A stretch of DNA of 64,000 nucleotides, from positions 1-64,000 of the forward strand of contig JACTTZ010000002.1 in NCBI GenBank assembly GCA_015660915.1, read 5' to 3'. The position numbers and the translations under genes are program-made. Source of the stretch: Methanomicrobia archaeon. Its GTDB lineage: Archaea > Halobacteriota > Bog-38 > Methanoflorentales > Methanoflorentaceae. Shown one piece after another: positions 7,926 through 15,051 of this stretch (the stretch's first letter is position 1; every line of letters begins with the position of its first letter). The notes under the pieces are model-generated. The model did not search any database. It was not told where the DNA came from and saw only the letters and a program-made list of their open reading frames with translations.

Positions 7926-8090
7926 TTATGGAACGAAGAACAAAATTATTATGATTATTTGTATTACGATTAGCACGATTAATAGCTGCATTATCCTGTC
8001 ATTTTTGCGTTTTATTTCTAAAATGAGGTTTTTTAAGTCATCGTGCCGGTCCGGTGTTGCGGACCAAGGTTTTTCCGCGTTAGTCTCCAT
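7926..8090 (-). CDS. Small tail-anchored-type membrane protein (54 aa)
   Basis: ATG 8090 overlaps the end of the preceding minus-strand frame. The product reads METNAEKPWSATPDRHDDLK, then a charged helix (LILEIKRKNDR) and a final hydrophobic helix of about 20 residues rich in isoleucine, ending LFFVP. This is the layout of a small C-terminally anchored membrane protein. Overlap with the upstream frame suggests translational coupling. Function is unknown. Confidence 0.55.
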   Translation of the reverse strand: METNAEKPWSATPDRHDDLKNLILEIKRKNDRIMQLLIVLIVIQIIIIILFFVP

Positions 8091-8220
8091 TTTCGGCAAC
8101 CTCCCGTTTAACGGCCTCTGATTCTGTCCGGTAATGATCTCTTAGCGTGCTCTCAGTAAGCAAGCGCCGTGCTAACGCGGGCGTTGAGCTTGCTGTAGCA
8201 CCGGCCTTTTTTTGGGACAT
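8080..8220 (-). CDS. Small hypothetical protein (46 aa)
   Basis: The likely start is ATG 8220, reading MSQKKAGATASSTPALARRL and ending EAVKREVAENGD; a TTG at 8271 would add 17 residues. Its last codons overlap the start of the 54-residue membrane protein. The product is charged and helical. Evidence is mainly the overlap arrangement. Confidence 0.4.
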   Translation of the reverse strand: MSQKKAGATASSTPALARRLLTESTLRDHYRTESEAVKREVAENGD

Positions 8221-8349
8221 TAGTATTGCAATCACAAATCGAAGGCACAAGTCGGCAGAAGATTGAATCAAAAGCGTAAAACAGCGTTGATATTGCTTAA
8301 GCGTTATGTTTCAGTTGCGTTGTGAGGCCCTTTTTGCGACAGGCATTTC

Positions 8350-8514
8350 GTGCGTAGCGATCTTAGAAAATGCTGTGAGCAGGAGGGCGATATTTTGCAA
8401 TGGGATCAGTCAAACAAGAACTACATACTCACGCATGGAGTGAGCGGAGTTGACTGGAAGCACTACAAGCATCCGTTGCCGGAGCATGTATATTACGTTT
8501 ATATGCAGTATTGA
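8350..8514 (+). CDS. Possible small protein or fragment of the KHP-PEHVY family
   Basis: The frame (only GTG 8350 as a possible start) ends with YILTHGVSGVDWKHYKHP and LPEHVYYVYMQ. The same block is found broken at 2532-2597, so it has been duplicated and is probably the C-terminal part of a once longer protein. No ribosome-binding site is clear. Function is unknown. Confidence 0.4.
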   Translation: MRSDLRKCCEQEGDILQWDQSNKNYILTHGVSGVDWKHYKHPLPEHVYYVYMQY

Positions 8515-8639
8515 AAAGACGTTCATTTGTGAGCGGCAAGAGTCAAAGCCTTTATTAGACGAAAATGCCATTAAAAGCCCGTTCGTGAATGCTAGCTCGC
8601 TTGATGCCCAGGCTTTCACATCCTTTTGGAGTGATCAAG

Positions 8640-9349
8640 ATGGAAGATCTTGAAGGTAGAAATTACTATACCCTGCTGAAACCACGCCTTTTGGAGGAGT
8701 TAACTCAGATATTGGCGGCTGGAAAAGAATTGTGGTCTCTAAATACGGTCAGGAATTTGCCGATGAATTCGTTTTCGAGGCGCTTAACGAGTTCGAAAAG
8801 CTCATCCCAAATATACCGTACATAGGTGGTGATGCGAACCCGTTCACTGGACAACTGCTATTCTCTGTCCAGTTTTTAGCTTTTTATAATGTGATGCGAC
8901 AAAAAGGGATAAACAAAGACGAAGGCGGCATAGTTTCGTTGAAAATGTTCAGAGATTGGCTGGATAGTTTAGTTCATTCCGAAAACAACGCCGGCACATC
9001 AGATGACGACGTCTATCTACAGCAGCTGAAGGAATGGGCTAGCGTATCGCAGGAGCGCCTTTATCCTGGAGACTGGGTATATGAGTTTTACGAGGGGGAT
9101 GGAACTGATTTTGACGTAGGCCAGGATATCGTTGAATGTGCCATTCTGAAACTCTACCGAGAGTATAGAATGGCAGACGTCGTCCCTTATATCTGTGCAA
9201 TGGATATCTTGCTGAGCGAAGCCGGACAAAGTGGACTTCACCGGACGAAAACACTTGCCGAAGGGGGAAACAAGTGCGATTTTCGCTTCAAAATCGGCCG
9301 GAAAACTGTGGTGAGAAGTACTGTCCTGGTGGAGGCTCTGACTGACTGA
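8640..9349 (+). pseudogene. ATC-hydrolase-like (L-2-amino-thiazoline-4-carboxylate hydrolase family) protein, frameshifted
   Basis: ATG 8640 with GGAGTGAT upstream begins MEDLEGRNYYTLLKPRLLEE. Near 8720-8732 this frame loses sense, and another frame (one base missing) continues KYGQEFADEFVFEAL, LIPNIPYIGGDANPFTG, and the diagnostic C-terminal HRTKTLAEGGNKCDFRFK. The IPYIGG and CDFRF blocks mark the ATC-hydrolase family (PF14196), whose archaeal members have unknown substrates. Either the gene is broken by a one-base deletion or the sequence has an error here; an internal GTG at 8732 could start a shorter product. Confidence 0.75.
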
Positions 9350-9377
9350 CATCAAACGTTTTTTCGTCCAAATTCGA

Positions 9378-9471
9378 GACATTGACCGAAGCCGAAAGAT
9401 TGGTAGAAATCACTGGAGAACAAATCAGGGAATTTGACTATGTTAAGCGCAAACTGGCAACATACCCATAA
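9378..9471 (+). other. Possible 3' relic of a gene
   Basis: A short frame reads KFETLTEAERLVEITGEQ then REFDYVKRKLATYP before a stop at 9471. It looks like the helical C-terminus of a larger protein but has no start, and it overlaps the 3' end of the convergent nitroreductase gene. I cannot name the parent. Confidence 0.25.
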
Positions 9472-10190
9472 TCATTGAGATTATTATCCTCCGGGTTATC
9501 AAACATAATTTCAGTTTCCTTGCCAAAATGTTCTGCACCCAGTTTCAAGTGATAAAGACTAATTCCCACGTCCATGGGGGGATATTTTTTGATTAAAAGT
9601 CCCGGGATGAAGCTTGGTTTGCGGTAATATGCGTGAATTAAATGTTCATCACCCGTAAAAAACCACTCCTGTGCATTACGTGCAGAAGGAGCGAGACGAG
9701 CTGTTTCCAGTAAATCATCTGCACCTTTAATGTCACTTATTTCCTGGAGTGATTTTCTTTTGAATTGGGAAGTTTTTGTTCGGTGTAATGTTACCTGGGG
9801 TTTTCCAAAGGACATTAATATGATAAATTTCAGACGTGAACTTGCCAAACCTTCTTTTTTGAGAGTAGGGATCCCCTGCCAGCAACTACCCAATCCATTA
9901 GCAGAAAAAAATAGATCCATCTGCTGGAGCATGAACCCTACATTGCTTAGATAACCCTCTTTCACCTCTGAAAAAACAGCTATATAGTGCGGTGCTTTTC
10001 TCATCGTCCTTCTTATCACAGCATCGGGAGATAAAATCTTAAATTCAATTTTAATGTCTTTATGCAACGGTTTTAAAGTTTGAAGATGATCTCTGATCTC
10101 CTTTAATGTATCTTCATCGAGGGGGTCTAAATCGTACTTTCTAATGGACTTCCGTTGGAATATGGTAGGATATAGGTCTATTTCTTCCAT
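9438..10190 (-). CDS. Nitroreductase-family protein
   Basis: The 250-residue protein starts MEEIDLYPTIFQRKSIRKYD, the usual FMN-binding arginine/serine start of nitroreductases (RKSIRKY). It continues with a central GSCWQGIPTLKK and a C-terminal ARLAPSARNAQEWFF that also contacts FMN. The duplicated half-domains point to the putative TM nitroreductase subfamily (PF14512). It would reduce an unknown substrate with NAD(P)H. ATG 10190 follows GTGG; an ATG at 10220 would add ten residues. It is downstream of a methyltransferase gene on the same strand. Confidence 0.8.
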   Translation of the reverse strand: MEEIDLYPTIFQRKSIRKYDLDPLDEDTLKEIRDHLQTLKPLHKDIKIEFKILSPDAVIRRTMRKAPHYIAVFSEVKEGYLSNVGFMLQQMDLFFSANGLGSCWQGIPTLKKEGLASSRLKFIILMSFGKPQVTLHRTKTSQFKRKSLQEISDIKGADDLLETARLAPSARNAQEWFFTGDEHLIHAYYRKPSFIPGLLIKKYPPMDVGISLYHLKLGAEHFGKETEIMFDNPEDNNLNDYGYVASLRLT

Positions 10191-10300
10191 TTTACCACGA
10201 TTTAATGTATTTTCTTTCATTTTTTTGTGTATCAGAATAACCTCGTGATTTAATTTACATTATGTTTTTCTTTCAGACTATTTGCAAAATTCCACGTCAG

Positions 10301-10320
10301 TGGAGCCTATTGAGGCTCCA
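10301..10320 (-). terminator. Hairpin between methyltransferase and nitroreductase genes
   Basis: TGGAGCC and GGCTCCA form a perfect 7-bp stem with a 6-base loop, 33 bases after the methyltransferase stop. There is no long T-run directly after it, so termination is plausible but not certain. Confidence 0.45.
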
Positions 10321-10352
10321 ACTTAACAACTTCGGTGGCAGAGTACGCCCTG

Positions 10353-10871
10353 TTAAAGAGTTGACAGAACCTTTGACGCCTTGTAAATGAAAATCTTGTT
10401 TTGGCTTTTGACGAGCTTCATATTTTCTATTGGGTGCCAATAGCTTATGATCCTTGTTTCGCTTCGTGTTTCAGCCTTTATTTTCATCACGATTCTGTTG
10501 TTTATCCTTCCTGGGTATTGGAATATGAATATAACATCAGCGTCAGAAATGCCTTGCTTGAAAAGGTTTCCCAGAATGACTTTGGCTTTTCTTGCTCTGA
10601 GCTTGGCTATAAACCATCGAATAGGCTCTACCTCAACTCCTTTCACATGGTCGCATAACTTTGAGGCTTCTATAAGGGCTTCTCCTGTTCCACATCCAAG
10701 GTCGTAGAAGACTTCATCTTTCTTAAGGTCTGCGAGTATAAGAGCTTCAGCTATAATCTTCCTCGGAGTGGGACTATATGCTGCGCCTCCTGCCAGCATA
10801 GGATAGTAAAGAGAAGCTATGATGTATGCTACTACCAGAAAAATTATGCTTATTATTACAGTCATACTCAT
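10353..10871 (-). CDS. Membrane-anchored class I SAM-dependent methyltransferase
   Basis: Residues 1-25 form an N-terminal hydrophobic helix (MTVIISIIFLVVAYIIASLY). The SAM-binding motif I is VFYDLGCGTGEALIEASK, followed by the acidic GVEVEP of motif II and IFIFQYPGRIN as motif IV. At 172 residues it is a compact Rossmann methyltransferase of a type frequent in methanogens, tethered to the membrane. The substrate is unknown. It is probably expressed alone or with the nitroreductase gene downstream. Confidence 0.8.
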   Translation of the reverse strand: MSMTVIISIIFLVVAYIIASLYYPMLAGGAAYSPTPRKIIAEALILADLKKDEVFYDLGCGTGEALIEASKLCDHVKGVEVEPIRWFIAKLRARKAKVILGNLFKQGISDADVIFIFQYPGRINNRIVMKIKAETRSETRIISYWHPIENMKLVKSQNKIFIYKASKVLSTL

Positions 10872-10909
10872 TTCATATTTTCCTCAGCTTCCGTAAAGTG
10901 TTTCTAACA

Positions 10910-11101
10910 GTGCTTTTCGAGTATAAAGCTAGCCTTGATGATGCTCAGGCGCTCGATGCGCTCGTTTCGTGCTTCAGAAATGCTGCAAATGATGGTCAGG
11001 AAGAAGAAAGACGTCAGTCGTATTTTAGCCCCTTACGCAAGCGCCTGGTGCTAGTCACGATTATAGATAGGCGAGGCGGCGCAGATAGTCGCAAAGCTTA
11101 G
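10910..11101 (+). pseudogene. Truncated copy of family A
   Basis: From GTG 10910 the frame reads EYKASLDDAQALDALVSCF and SYFSPLRKRLVLVTIIDR, matching the C-terminal two-thirds of the gene at 5000-5263; the first ~30 codons are missing. DNA similarity is clear, for instance AGCCCCTTACG.AAGCGCCT in both. It overlaps the 3' end of the opposing broken membrane gene by 4 bases. Confidence 0.7.
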
Positions 11102-11328
11102 CGCTTTCTCCAATCAGGTTGTTTCATTCCCCACGGGAGCCAGATCGCGGTCTCTAATATCGCTACAACTGCAAGAGAGACAATGACGAACCCTATGTTT
11201 TGCCAGATGCTAAAATCACCGGCATAGAAGATGAGTCATAGTCCCACGAACAGCAGCCACATAAATGCGATACCGATGCTGGCATACACCATCAGTAATG
11301 GCGGGGAAGATTTTTGTTGATTTTCCAT
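11098..11328 (-). pseudogene. Small membrane protein interrupted by in-frame TGA
   Basis: ATG 11328 follows GAGGG. The frame reads MENQQKSSPPLLMVYASIG and a helix ending WLLFVGL, hits TGA at 11236-11238 (codon 31), and then continues unchanged as LIFYAGDFSIWQNIGFVIVS to a second helix and a tail WGMKQPDWRKR. A two-span 76-residue membrane protein is clearly implied. TGA at this position probably replaced a tryptophan or other codon by one base change. No family is recognised. Confidence 0.7.
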
Positions 11329-11551
11329 TTGAAAACCCTCATTCCTTTCAAACGATAAATACCAATTGTTCTCTATTCAGGTGCAGCTAAACAACTAAAT
11401 CCTTTAGCGCATCTAACAGTACTTTCCGTTCTACTGAACCTGTCGGAGATATGTAAAGGTCAAAAAAGATTTGACCCGCAGACAGGTCGTCGTTTGTAAC
11501 TGCCGAAACTATAGCCAAGATATTGCGCAAATAGAAAGAAGTGGTTTACAT

Positions 11552-11824
11552 ATGGATGATCGCAGCAGGATGGATGAAAACGGAACGCTGTATCTTGATT
11601 TCACGGAGCAAGAGCAACCCGAAGAGATTCTAGAAATTGAAACGTCAAATGGACTGCTATATTACCTTTTTATGGCAGCGGTCGGCATAATAGTGATATT
11701 TGGAATATTAGCGGTGCTATTTTTCGGGTTCCTGTTTCTTTTATTATTGCCACTATTTTTTGGGTTACTGCTTGTTTTTCTCATAGCTCGTTATTTCTTT
11801 TGGCGTTCCTCATCGCGATATTAA
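11552..11824 (+). CDS. Membrane protein of unknown function (90 aa)
   Basis: ATG 11552 follows AAGAAGTGG. An acidic N-terminal half (DFTEQEQPEEILEIETSNG) is followed by two hydrophobic helices (about residues 34-54 and 58-80), very rich in Leu and Phe, and a short basic tail. The frame can be opened further upstream to 11471, but the added residues look non-coding. No family is recognised. Confidence 0.65.
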   Translation: MDDRSRMDENGTLYLDFTEQEQPEEILEIETSNGLLYYLFMAAVGIIVIFGILAVLFFGFLFLLLLPLFFGLLLVFLIARYFFWRSSSRY

Positions 11825-11918
11825 ACCACTAAAAGTCCCCCTTATTTCCCAACCACTTAAGCGCTTTCTAACTTCAGCGACCACTGATATGTTATACGTC
11901 GCTTTTCGGCAATTTTAA

Positions 11919-12057
11919 GGGTCGCTGCCCTATAGAGGCCTCGACCACCGCCTCTCCGCCATCGAATCTCAAATAGCAAAGCTTAAATCACTTATTTTAC
12001 AAGGCGGCAGCGAAAATAACGCACGATTTGTATTACTGGTCCGGACGTTCGCGATAG
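11919..12057 (+). pseudogene. Two gene relics side by side
   Basis: One frame reads LDHRLSAIESQIAKLKSLIL, a coiled-coil C-terminus like that of the regulator at 12383. From 12016 another frame reads ITHDLYYWSGRSR and a stop, matching the last codons of the gene at 4754-4897 (ITRDMYYWSGRSR). The bases just after the stop are also related (GATAGCAC in both). Neither piece has a start, so both are decayed. Confidence 0.6.
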
Positions 12058-12161
12058 CACTCTGGCGCTAGTTGCGCGCTATTCTTCTTGTTCTTCTACT
12101 AATATAACGCGGTAGAGCATACAATAATATACAAGTATATGTTACAACATATAGTAAAAAC

Positions 12162-12341
12162 ATGAATCAACCGACAAACATACAGATAGACAAAACGACA
12201 CGCGAGGCGCTAAAGAAGATAGGCGCGAAGGGCGAGACGTATAATACTATCATACGGCGTCTTATAGTGGCGTATGGGGGCGGACCGTGGGATACTGAGG
12301 GGCGCGGACCGTGGGGTACTGGGCGTGATGGGCGCGATTAA
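12162..12341 (+). CDS. Small ribbon-helix-helix-like protein (59 aa)
   Basis: The sequence IQIDKTTREALKKIGAKGET then YNTIIRRLIVAY has the pattern of short archaeal ribbon-helix-helix or antitoxin-like proteins (DUF7557-like, from memory). The C-terminal 20 residues are a glycine-rich repeat (GGPWDT, RGPWGT), encoded by an imperfect DNA duplication. A TATA-like AATATACAAG lies ~30 bases before the ATG, so the transcript may be nearly leaderless. The AbrB-like gene follows 41 bases later, probably in one operon. Confidence 0.65.
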   Translation: MNQPTNIQIDKTTREALKKIGAKGETYNTIIRRLIVAYGGGPWDTEGRGPWGTGRDGRD

Positions 12342-12382
12342 TATGGTAATATGCAAAAGATAAACTGAGAGGGGCGCGAATT

Positions 12383-12958
12383 ATGAGCAAAATAACAAAC
12401 GCTGACTTTACGCAAGCGATTTGCACGCACACTATAGGCGTCCAAAGTTCGAAACCGTCGCACGCGTACCCGATTATTCGGCTACCGCGTGAGTTTCGTG
12501 AATTAGCGGGATCGAAAGCCGAAATTTATCAAACGACGCACGAAGGAAAGCTTGCGTTCATGGTTACCGTTGATAAAAAAGTAGACAACTGTTGTCTACA
12601 AACGCCTGAGATAGATACCGAATCTCGCTTTTCTAACCTCGAAACGAGAATTCAATCCTTAGAGGATACGCTTATCGCTAATAACGAAATATTCGGCTCT
12701 AAAAACGAAAAAGATAAGAAAATCAAAGGCCGAGGGCGAGATTCGAACCCGCGTCGTGGCCTCCACAGGGCCATAGGATTACCAGGCTACCCCACCTCGG
12801 CGTCTCTAATATACGATAGTCCCGTGCGGATTCGAACCGCAGTCGCGGGCTTTCTTCTATCAGTGGCCAATATTCAAGACCACGTGAATCCAAAGGCCCG
12901 CATGATTGACCACTACACCACGGGACTTCGCCCTAGGGTAAGAGCCTTACATACTTAA
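12383..12958 (+). CDS. AbrB-like DNA-binding protein whose frame runs through two tRNA genes
   Basis: ATG 12383 follows GAGAGGGG. Residues ~25-60 (YPIIRLPREFRELAGSKAEI) resemble swapped-hairpin AbrB-like DNA-binding domains of archaeal elements, and residues ~80-105 form a coiled coil (SNLETRIQSLEDTL). After about residue 115 the frame enters tRNA-His and tRNA-Gln on the other strand (antisense peptide RGRDSNPRRGLH) and stops only at 12958. The natural stop has probably been lost at the junction with the tRNA gene. The N-terminal 115 residues are credible; the rest is not. Confidence 0.6.
   Translation: MSKITNADFTQAICTHTIGVQSSKPSHAYPIIRLPREFRELAGSKAEIYQTTHEGKLAFMVTVDKKVDNCCLQTPEIDTESRFSNLETRIQSLEDTLIANNEIFGSKNEKDKKIKGRGRDSNPRRGLHRAIGLPGYPTSASLIYDSPVRIRTAVAGFLLSVANIQDHVNPKARMIDHYTTGLRPRVRALHT
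12728..12801 (-). tRNA. tRNA-His (GTG)
   Basis: The minus strand folds as a tRNA: acceptor GCCGAGG/CCTCGGC, T arm with GGTTCGAATC, anticodon arm TGGCC-CTGTGGA-GGCCA with anticodon GTG. The discriminator is C73, but the base before G1 is C, so the G-1 that marks tRNA-His is not encoded and must be added after transcription. No intron and no encoded CCA. Confidence 0.93.
12817..12927 (-). tRNA. tRNA-Gln (TTG) with 38-base intron
   Basis: Acceptor AGTCCCG/CGGGACT with discriminator A, D arm GTGTAGTGGTC, T arm GCGGTTCGAATCCGC. The anticodon stem CGGGC/GCCCG encloses CTTTGG and A38, giving anticodon TTG. An intron at 12852-12889 interrupts between positions 37 and 38, the canonical archaeal site; it contains its own hairpin GTGGTC/GGCCAC. 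Splicing by the bulge-helix-bulge endonuclease is expected. Confidence 0.9.
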
Positions 12959-13131
12959 CGTTTTGGTGACGTCTATCGCTCATTCGAGGGCACCCGGCAG
13001 CCGGCGCGCCATTTAAAAAAAGACGAGATTACGTCAAGGAACTCAATCAAAGTACACTAACAAGTCTGTGCCCGGTCCCAGCATCTCGGCATATACTCAG
13101 TGACCTTACGACCGCCTACAGCTCAAAAAAA

Positions 13132-13300
13132 TGGGGCTGGAGAGATTTGAACTCTCGATCGACGGGTCTCTCCGATCAGTGCTCCAACGGGACATCACCT
13201 GGCCCAAGCGTCCCCGAGCCATCAGTTGACCCGTTGCTCATCATATCGCGAACTTCATACCGCTGGAGCCCGTCGCCATTCCTGACTAGGCCACAGCCCC
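13132..13300 (-). tRNA. tRNA-Trp (CCA) with 95-base intron
   Basis: Acceptor GGGGCTG/CAGCCCC with discriminator A, T arm GAGAGTTCAAATCTCTC, anticodon stem ACGGG/CCCGT, loop CTCCAG plus A38 with anticodon CCA. The intron (13168-13262) lies between 37 and 38 and contains C/D-box guide elements, as in the known tRNA-Trp introns of Haloferax and other euryarchaea. Confidence 0.92.
13168..13262 (-). ncRNA. Box C/D methylation guide inside the tRNA-Trp intron
   Basis: In order on the minus strand: box C ATGATGA (13238-13244), guide AACGGGTCAA, box D' CTGA (13222-13225), box C' GTGATGT (13192-13198), guide CCCGTTGGAGCA, box D CTGA (13175-13178). By the D+5 rule the D guide pairs GGCTCCA around the anticodon and points to C34; the D' guide pairs GACCCGT at the 3' side and points to C39. 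This matches the known system that modifies C34 and U39 of tRNA-Trp in Haloferax, with C in place of U39. Confidence 0.82.
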
Positions 13301-13309
13301 ACAAGTACG

Positions 13310-13416
13310 CGGGCCGGGAGGGAGTTGAACCCTCGACCTTTGGGTTTCTCTGGTCAACAGGTCACAACAGAAATACCGTAAGAGCCCAACGCTCTGCCTG
13401 ACTAAGCTACCGGCCC
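13310..13416 (-). tRNA. tRNA-Lys (CTT) with 33-base intron
   Basis: Acceptor GGGCCGG/CCGGCCC with discriminator G, D arm GCTTAGTCAGGCAGAGC, T arm GAGGGTTCAACTCCC. The anticodon stem TTGGG/CCCAA encloses CTCTTA and A38, anticodon CTT. The intron at 13346-13378 sits at the canonical 37/38 position. Confidence 0.92.
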
Positions 13417-13446
13417 GTTTTTGGCATATGCTCTTATACCCCTTCC

Positions 13447-13458
13447 ACATATATACGT
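13447..13458 (-). promoter_or_regulatory. TATA box for the tRNA-Lys gene
   Basis: The minus-strand element CGTATATATGG lies about 35 bases before G1 of tRNA-Lys, the expected spacing with a short leader. The same near-symmetric AT run could also serve the DHH gene on the plus strand. Confidence 0.6.
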
Positions 13459-13550
13459 TACCCAATTCAAATTTGAAGTGAACGGGCTCAAGAAACAGGT
13501 GGTAGCTTATTTCGGGTTACAATTCGAATAGCTTCGAGCAAGGCATACCC

Positions 13551-14969
13551 CTCAAGATAGACGAGCGGATTACGTACGCGATACTCGGCTCAGGCAGCGT
13601 TGGCTTTCTTGTTGCCAAGGAACTCGCACAACGCGGCCGGATGTTCACTATCATCGAGAAAAACGCGAAACGGGTAGAGACGCTTCGCGACCAGAATTTT
13701 GACGCTTACGTTGGTGACATCACGAAGGAAGAGGTCATCAAGAACCTCCTTACTCCTGACCTCGAGATCGTTATGATCCTCAGCTCCGACTCCAAGGCAA
13801 ATACGACGGCGCTAAGCCTGATCAAGGCGGAAAAACCCGACGTTGTGGTCATCGTTCGCGCTGCCGACCCGCTGAGCAAGGATAAGCTCGAAGAGCTCGG
13901 CGCTGACGCGGTTGTCTATCCAACGGCGCTTATCGCGAACGCAACGTTGCACGATCTGCGAAAGGCAGAATCGCAGCGATCGGCAAATCGGCTTCACGAA
14001 ATCCTCAAAAGCATGAAGAAGCTCGGCATTCTCGTTCATGACAACCCCGATCCGGACTCGATAGCAAGCGCGCTCGCGCTTAGGCAAATCGCCGCAAGCG
14101 TCGACACCGAGGCTGCCATAATCTATCACGGAGAGATTAGCCGACAGGAGAACCGGGCATTCGTCAACCTTCTCCATATCGACCTCATGCACGTGGACGC
14201 AATTGACCCGCGCGACTACGATATGCTCGCTTTGGTCGACACGGGCACTCCAGGGGCGAACAACCCGCTGACGAGCTTAGACAACGTAGGGATTATTATT
14301 GACCACCACGGCGTTCCCGAACGGAATGTCCTCTACACCGACATTAGGGACGTTGGCGCAACCGCCACGATACTGACTGACTACCTCGAAGAGCTCGACA
14401 TCGACATCGATAAGCGACTCGCTACGGCGTTGCTCTACGGCATACGCATCGATACGCAGGACTATAAAGTGCACGTGACCCCGGCGGATCTCGCCGCCAC
14501 TACGAAGCTTATGCAGCTCTCCGATAGGGACATCCTTAATCAAATCGAATATCCGACGATGTCGATGGAGACGCTCGACATAATCGGCGAGGCTATCCAC
14601 AACAAACACATCACCGCGAGCTACCTGGTATCGTGCGTCGGGTTTATCCACAATGTTGACGCGCTTGCGCAGGCTGCTGACTACCTGCTCAACCTTGAAG
14701 GAGTGACTGCCGTCGCTGTCTTTGGAATGAACGATGAGAAGATTCACATATCCGCGCGCAGCAAAGACGTCCGTGTCAACATTGGCGCGGTCATGAGTCA
14801 AGCATTTAGCGACATAGGCTCCGCAGGTGGCCATTCAAACGCTGCTGCCGCGCAAATCCCTCTTGGGATATTTACGGGCGTCCGCGACCGTACGACGCTG
14901 CTCCACCTCGTCGAAGAGGTCGTAAAGCGCCGATTTTACGCTGAAATTGGCGTCGAAAGGGACGAATAA
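13551..14969 (+). CDS. TrkA-N / DHH-DHHA1 phosphoesterase fusion protein
   Basis: The N-terminal Rossmann domain starts ITYAILGSGSVGFLVAKELA (GxGxxG at 13588-13605), followed by a TrkA-N nucleotide-binding half. A DHH domain follows (VHDNPDPDSIASALALRQIA, LVDTGTPGANN, DHHG) and a DHHA1 domain with GGHSNAAAAQIPLG. This architecture is common in methanogens and is thought to act on small nucleotides or oligonucleotides. No ATG, GTG or TTG exists in frame before the Rossmann motif; the reading frame is open from a TAG near 13505. The first ATG (13641) would cut off the GxGxxG loop, so the start codon is missing, unusual, or altered. Confidence 0.82.
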   Translation, partial: LKIDERITYAILGSGSVGFLVAKELAQRGRMFTIIEKNAKRVETLRDQNFDAYVGDITKEEVIKNLLTPDLEIVMILSSDSKANTTALSLIKAEKPDVVVIVRAADPLSKDKLEELGADAVVYPTALIANATLHDLRKAESQRSANRLHEILKSMKKLGILVHDNPDPDSIASALALRQIAASVDTEAAIIYHGEISRQENRAFVNLLHIDLMHVDAIDPRDYDMLALVDTGTPGANNPLTSLDNVGIIIDHHGVPERNVLYTDIRDVGATATILTDYLEELDIDIDKRLATALLYGIRIDTQDYKVHVTPADLAATTKLMQLSDRDILNQIEYPTMSMETLDIIGEAIHNKHITASYLVSCVGFIHNVDALAQAADYLLNLEGVTAVAVFGMNDEKIHISARSKDVRVNIGAVMSQAFSDIGSAGGHSNAAAAQIPLGIFTGVRDRTTLLHLVEEVVKRRFYAEIGVERDE

Positions 14970-15051
14970 GCTCGTTTCCGCTCGAGTCCTGTGACTCCGT
15001 AAGCTCTGCCCTCAACAGTAGCAATTTGGCGCAACGACTGTAGATTCGTAG

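Noticed and set aside
13147-13401. Plus-strand 84-codon frame
   Set aside because: Antisense to tRNA-Trp and tRNA-Lys; its sequence reflects tRNA structure.
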